The translations under genes and the position numbers were made by a program. Of a DNA stretch of 64,000 nucleotides, positions 59,200 to 64,000 are shown in pieces. Origin of the DNA: Coffea arabica (Eukaryota; Streptophyta; Magnoliopsida; Gentianales; Rubiaceae); assembly GCF_036785885.1 (NCBI RefSeq), contig NC_092323.1, positions 1,714,501-1,778,500 of the forward strand. The letters are read 5' to 3'. The number at the start of each line of letters is the position of its first letter. The first letter of the stretch is position 1. Below the pieces are notes generated by a model. That model searched no databases, was not told the DNA's origin, and saw only the letters and a program-made list of their open reading frames with translations.

Positions 59200-60302
59200 A
59201 TAAAACTGTGCCACCACCGCCACCCCCTGCTGCCTCTCCCGTCATCTGTAATCATATCACCCCCTCCTCCCCTACAAGCATCACCTTCCTCTCCCTTTGG
59301 CACAGCACCTCCCTCTCCAACTCTTTCACCTTCTCCTCCTCTACCAATTGTAGTTTCATCACTATCTATCTCAGTTTCTCCACCTCATCCCACTATAGAG
59401 TCACAACTCACCACCCATCCCTCTCCTGCATTACCTCCTGTATCGCCACTTGCTTCTTCCCAAGTTCCATCCTTGTTAAATCCCCCTTCCACTTTCGATT
59501 GCATCTCCTCTTTTCATCACCACATCTCTTATTCCACATTCTCTCCCTGCCTCCCGGAATAATACATCCCAAACTGATGCTCCAATTAGCTCAGCCTTAC
59601 TAGCAATTGTCCCTGAGAAACCCACTACAAGATCAACTACATCTGCTCCAAATATTAATGCAATCACAATATCCAGAAATGGTGGGGGCATGAAGGGCAA
59701 AGTTGTTATGGCTAGGGCTGCAAACGAATCGAGCCGCTCGCGAGCGGCTCGAGTCAAGCTCGAGTTGAGCTCGATTAATATCGAGCTCGAGCCGGCTCGA
59801 GTCAAACTCGAGCTCGAACTCGAGCTCAGAATATTAAGCTCGTTAGCTTGCGAGCCTTGAGTATATATATATATATATTTTATTTTTTTTATTTAATAAT
59901 AAAATTACGTATATTATATATATTTTTTTATTTTCATAGTAAAATTACGTATATATCCTTAATATTTTATTATTTATTAACAAAAAAAATATTATTTTAT
60001 TATTTATTAACAAAAAAATATTATTTTATTTATTTTTTAATAAATAAAATAATTTTTTTTTATTTTTTCGAGCGTTTGAGTCGAGCTCGAGTTCGAAATT
60101 GCCGGCTCGTCGAGTTCGAGCTTGGTAAAATTCAGTCGAGACTCGACTCGATTAGCTCAAAACTCGACTCGACTCGTTTGCAGCCCTAGTTATGGCAATT
60201 GAATTTGTGGGCTTTGTAGCAATTGGTCTTGTGGTGCTTGGTGTTTGGTTGGCACGAAAGCAAAAGAAAAAAGGGCCCTATTCAACATTAGGTATATAAT
60301 AC
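59200..60302 (+). pseudogene. Captured PERK-type receptor kinase ectodomain and membrane segment
   Basis: The first part is Pro/Ser-rich (SPPPPLQASPSSPFGTAPPS, then PTLSPSPPLP), like the extensin-like ectodomain of PERK kinases. After a frame change near 59545 it reads IVPEKPTTRSTTSAPN, then, across the inserted MITE, a hydrophobic helix FVGFVAIGLVVLGVWLA and a basic stop-transfer RKQKKKGP before a stop at about 60300. The kinase domain is absent. Ectodomain plus helix order, spacing and the EKPT block support PERK, but Pro-rich sequence is low in information. It is inside a MULE and out of frame, so not functional. Confidence 0.65.
59713..60188. mobile_element. hAT-type MITE nested in Pack-MULE
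   Basis: Termini TAGGGCTGCAAACGA and TCGTTTGCAGCCCTA are inverted repeats. An exact 8-bp duplication GTTATGGC flanks it (59705-59712 and 60189-60196), diagnostic of hAT transposition. The ends are rich in CTCGAG and GAGCTCGA motifs that can fold back; the middle is AT-rich. Confidence 0.95.
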
Positions 60303-60720
60303 CTTCTCCATATGCTTCCTCCCAAAATTCAGGGAGAAAACTAGAGTTTTTTATGACTGTAATTTTAGGAAAAAAAGTGAAAAAGGTTACTTTTACTTTC
60401 AATCGAGAATGAAGTGTGTTTCCCGGTTTTGCCCTTAAAAATATGCTCACGTGAGAGAAGCGTGCTATTTTCAGTCAGAGAAATGAGCAAATAAGAGCAT
60501 TAAGACCAAAATGGATCATAATTTATATGTTAGGGATGATTCTGATTGATTTTAAATATTGGGTACTAAAAAAGTTTTTTGTGAAAATATTAGGAACCAA
60601 TTTGGCAAATTTCTCATAACATGAGTCTTTCCTTCCTATTCTTCCTATTCTCTTCTCGTCTCTCGTAACTTGAGTCTTTCCTTCTCTTCTTTTTTCTATC
60701 CTAAACTCCCAAACTAAGCC

Positions 60721-60728
60721 TAGGGTTT
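60721..60728 (+). promoter_or_regulatory. Telo-box, proximal (RPL7a copy 2)
   Basis: TAGGGTTT 40-47 bp upstream of the ATG, equivalent to 49704-49711. The distal box region of copy 2 lies at about 58409 (CTAGGGTTC, last base changed), separated by the inserted elements. Confidence 0.65.
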
Positions 60729-60767
60729 TTGGCGCCGTCGTTCTCCAAACTCCTCGGGCAAAGAAAA

Positions 60768-62714
60768 ATGGTAAGGCGGTTCTTCGCCACCGAGTTATTT
60801 CTGTGTCATCGATGATGATTGTTGCTGATACACATATATGCAGATGTTGGATTCTAATTTCCAATCTTTCGTTTGGTTTTGAAAAAACCGATACTTCACT
60901 GACATTTTGATTTCTTTGTGTTGTCATTGATGGATGATTTTTTTTGTTTCGAAGGCTCCAAAGAGAGGTGCGAGGGCTCCAGCTGCAGTGGCGAGGAGGA
61001 AAACCGAGAAGGTGGCGAATCCTCTGTTCGAGAAGCGTCCGAAGCAGTTCGGAATTGGAGGAGCCCTCCCACCGAAGAAGGATCTCACCAGGTTCGTCAA
61101 ATGGCCTCTCAATGTCCGGATCCAGAGGAAGAAGAGGATCCTCAGGCAGCGCTTGAAGGTTCCTCCGGCGCTCAACCAGTTCTCCAAGACTCTCGACAAA
61201 AATCTTGGTCACCTCTCTCTCCCTCACTCGCTTTTTATTTATTATGTTGTTTCCCTTTTTTCTTAATGTTATAAGATGGTTTTTATCGGGACTCTGAGTT
61301 CTTCACCTTGATTGCACCATCTTGACAACCCTGGTCTGGTATTTTACTGCTATAAAGAAATATCCAGTTATGTTCTTGACATAAATCTGTGCTCTCTCGC
61401 ATATTGATCACCTATTGCATTTGTAATCCTACTTCAAATGCATACTCATTCGTATCCTCTTTCCCCTGATGATTGTGTAGAATAGGATCCCATTCCTTTT
61501 TCCCTGATCATTATTGGTTGAGCAGGGCAAACGGTGTTGCTGTAACTAAATAGGAAACGAAATCTTTACGTAAATTTAAAAATCATTCTTTTATGGTTCC
61601 TAGCCAACTGGATATGCCAGATGTGATAAATAGAAAGAAATTGAGGTTGCTCGGATCATAATATTTGTACATGGTAACTGTAGTTTGTCTTCCCCTATAA
61701 TCTCTTGGATTACTAGAAACTGAGTCGTAGTGTTTTGCGCTATCTGTTGTCATGAAATTGGTAAAAGCTAATAAGTTGCCTTGGTAGATTTAAGGGAGTC
61801 TCTAATTGTGTCCCTATCTTATTAATACCAGTCAAGGAGATATCTTGTTTCCTTTTGGGGTTGCCATTTCGCTGCTTCGTTTTTTCTCTTGCCAATGTAT
61901 GTATTCTCTGATGCTTCCTTTGATATACAGCAACAAATCTGTTCAAGATGCTTCTCAAGTACAGGCCTGAGGACAAGGCAGCCAAAAAAGAGCGTCTTCT
62001 CAAGAGAGCTCAAGCTGAGGCTGAAGGGAAAGCTTCTGATGCTAAGAAGCCAATTGTTGTCAAATACGGTTTAAAGCATGTGACGTACCTTGTTGAGCAG
62101 GTCTTTATCCTACTTTTCTTCTATACTCTGTTGGTTTTCTGTAGTGTCTCACTCTTGGTAGTGCAAGCTGTGGCTCATAGAAATTATTTTCTGCAGAACA
62201 AGGCACAATTGGTGGTTATTGCTCACGATGTGGACCCAATTGAGTTGGTTGTTTGGCTACCTGCTTTGTGCAGAAAGATGGAAATTCCCTATTGTATTGT
62301 GAAGGGAAAATCGCGATTGGGAGCGGTAAGTTTCCCTCTTTGTGGAGCCTTTTTGGAAGCTTTTATTGTAGCCAGGACTGATGTAATTCACACTCTCTCG
62401 CAGATTGTTCATAAGAAAACTGCATCAGTCTTGTGCCTGACCTCAGTGAAGAATGAAGATAAGTTGGAGTTCTCGAAAATTTTGGAGGCCATTAAGGTGA
62501 TGCATAATTTCGTAGGGGTTGTACAAGTAATGATATTTCCTTGCCTTAAAAACTCATCTGACATTATGATTTCTCCTGACAGGCTAACTTCAACGATAAG
62601 TATGAGGAGTACAGGAAAAAGTGGGGTGGTGGAGTCATGGGGTCCAAATCTCAAGCAAAAACCAAGGCGAAGGAGAAGCTTCTTCAAAAGGAAGCCGCTC
62701 AGAGGATGTCTTAG
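60768..62714 (+). CDS. RPL7A: 60S ribosomal protein L7a (eL8), copy 2
   Basis: Six exons: 60768-60770, 60955-61207, 61931-62100, 62197-62325, 62404-62496 and 62583-62714. The exon lengths are identical to copy 1 and encode 259 residues that I read as the same protein. Exons 3-6 with introns 3-5 differ from copy 1 at one visible base (a silent CTT to CTA Leu change in exon 4), whereas intron 2 and the 3' flank carry many substitutions and indels. Again the first coding exon is only the ATG. Its promoter retains about 150 bp that match copy 1 before the inserted Pack-MULE. The coding region is intact, so this may be expressed, but its regulation could differ. Confidence 0.97.
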
Positions 62715-63551
62715 AAAGAGCGATTTTCCTTGTCCTGATTTTTATTTGCGGCTTTAGATTTTTTGCTTCTGACATACATGTGTATTTTTGGTAGACATTT
62801 ATTTGGCATGTTTGATTATCAAAGCTTCTGCAATAGTTAAATTTTGTGTTGACTGCTTGCTTTATGAATGGTAGTTGTTTCCATAAATGATGTTGGCCGA
62901 GTTTATAATTGGCATTGAGCGCGGTTTGGTTGGTCATATTTGGTCCGCTTGACTGGTGAGAAAAAACTGTGTGTTAAGTATCTGAGGACTAATTGGGTAT
63001 GTCTACTACCGCCGGCTGCTCTGATATCAAGATTCCCCGCCCTTAACATTCCCTTGTTGCAACTAGTCTTCCGTTCTTGCCTGTCACTGAGCTGAATTTC
63101 GCAAGATCGTGTCGTCCTCTCTGCTATGTATAGTGACTTTAATTGTTTGTCAATAATCGCCTTAAGGTCAATGCGAGTGGAGACTGCTGATGCTACCATT
63201 CCAAGGATAAGCTCTAGCATGCAAAATGGATCAACTTAGGACGCTCTTAGGGTTGAAATCACATGTTTAAAGTAATACCAAGGCTACTAAGGAAGTTAAA
63301 TCCCATTTTCAAAGTTTGTAAAGATTAGATTACGCAGAAAGAGCTGATTAATACCAGATACTCGTATTACCCTTTGTGAGGAGATATAGATCATGTTCAA
63401 TCTCTCTAGTTGGCTCAGCATGAAGATTTTAAAAAATAAGAGATTAAGCAGGGGACACAGCCGAAGTTTTAGCCTCAGTTTCAGCACTGGTCATTGTGCA
63501 TATTTACATGACAATAGCGAGACATATATACACAAACCTACTCAGCTATTA

Positions 63552-64000
63552 TTACAGATTAAACAATTTACGTTTCACTTTATTCTTCACAAAATCTAGA
63601 GCTACTTGGATACAAGCCAAATTAAATGCCAGTTCTCGCTTTTCTTTCTGCTTGGCCTGGTGCTAGTTGGAAAAAAAAAAGAAAGGAATAAATGGCAGAG
63701 ATAACTCTTTAGGTACTCGACAGCAGTACTTCCCCTGACCGCGAGAGGACGATGTATTATCCTGGAGGAGGATAAACATTGGATCATTGTCAAAAAGACT
63801 AAGCTTGAAATCCATTAAGATTACTGCTGTGCATTTCCTTCTTGGAACCAGCTTCAAAAGTTCTGATGATTTTCTTGCAGCTGCTGAAATAACTTTACAA
63901 TTGGCTTGAGCTTTGGTGAAGATGAAAATGACATTATGTCAGTGTGCAAAGCATGCAACATCAAAGGCGATTTATCTCCTATCTGCTCTAGGTGTTCACT
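63552..64000 (-). CDS. 3' exons of an unidentified minus-strand gene, running off the window
   Basis: Tentative. The last exon (63552-63662) encodes HQAKQKEKRELAFNLACIQV and ALDFVKNKVKRKLFNL. An upstream exon (from 63717 to about 63880) encodes SSELLKLVPRRKCTAVILMD and FKLSLFDNDPMFILLQDNTS, then SSRGQGKYCCR. The join CCR|HQAK is in frame, but the intron would be only 54 bp, short for a plant. A further open stretch towards 64000 reads SEHLEQIGDKSPLMLHALHT in another frame. I do not recognise the family. A truncated copy lies at 53134-53387, which suggests the true gene continues to the right of the window. Confidence 0.35.

Larger units (their letters stand above)
58935..60615. mobile_element. 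Pack-MULE with PERK-like fragment and nested hAT MITE
   Basis: The terminal repeats are about 235 bp: the left begins GGAAAATTTGCCAATTTGG and the right ends CCAATTTGGCAAATTTCTC. They share TAAATTATGATCCATTTTGAT (as inverse), CACGTGAGAGA and GTGCTATTTTCAGTC blocks. Flanks ATAATATAA and ATAACATGA agree at 7 of 9 positions, a decayed target-site duplication. It is absent from copy 1 of the segmental duplication. Confidence 0.85.
57385..63807 (+). repeat. Tandem segmental duplication, copy 2
   Basis: Matches copy 1 (48590-53387) but contains a MITE and a Pack-MULE in the promoter and lacks about 0.55 kb of the 3' flank. Similarity ends after TAAGCTTG at 63807. Confidence 0.92.

Overview
This window is nuclear DNA from a flowering plant. 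It has intron-split genes with GT-AG splice sites, AT-rich intergenic DNA, and many non-autonomous transposons (MULE, hAT-like MITE, tRNA-derived SINE). All protein families are plant-typical: RLCK, EXO70B, MUB, GRAS, and RPL7a with telo-box promoters. An apparent RAM1 ortholog suggests a dicot able to host arbuscular mycorrhiza; an asterid is plausible, but the species cannot be fixed from the sequence. Everything here was read by eye, with no database search.

Layout. 1-2104 (-): receptor-like cytoplasmic kinase, cut by the left edge. 3611-9223: a 5.6-kb foldback element with an amplified 106-bp repeat. 9788-12970 (-): seven-exon type II membrane protein of the At4g12700/At2g04280 family, with one GC-AG intron. 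13.0-17.4 kb: AT-rich DNA with a MITE and a SINE. 17768-20068 (+): intronless EXO70B-like exocyst gene. 22399-24148: a Pack-MULE with a perfect 9-bp target-site duplication that carries fragments of three unrelated genes. 24.9-27.1 kb: hAT-like element and SINEs. 29440-34812 (+): CID-domain (RPRD1/CREPT-like) protein with a MULE in intron 4. 39200-43505 (+): membrane-anchored ubiquitin-fold protein. 44488-46859 (-): GRAS factor, probably RAM1.

48.6-63.8 kb is a tandem duplication. It carries two ribosomal protein L7a genes (49755-51681 and 60768-62714) with almost identical cores, plus parts of the promoter block in a third truncated copy near 55.9 kb. The second gene's promoter is split by a MITE and by a second Pack-MULE that carries a PERK-like kinase ectodomain fragment, itself interrupted by a hAT MITE with a perfect 8-bp target-site duplication.

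The genes do not form a pathway. They are independent housekeeping, trafficking, signalling and symbiosis genes separated by transposon-rich spacers. No new enzymatic or defence system was seen. The most unusual content is the transposon biology: two gene-capturing MULEs, a large foldback element, and a duplicated ribosomal gene whose copies differ mainly in promoter insertions.
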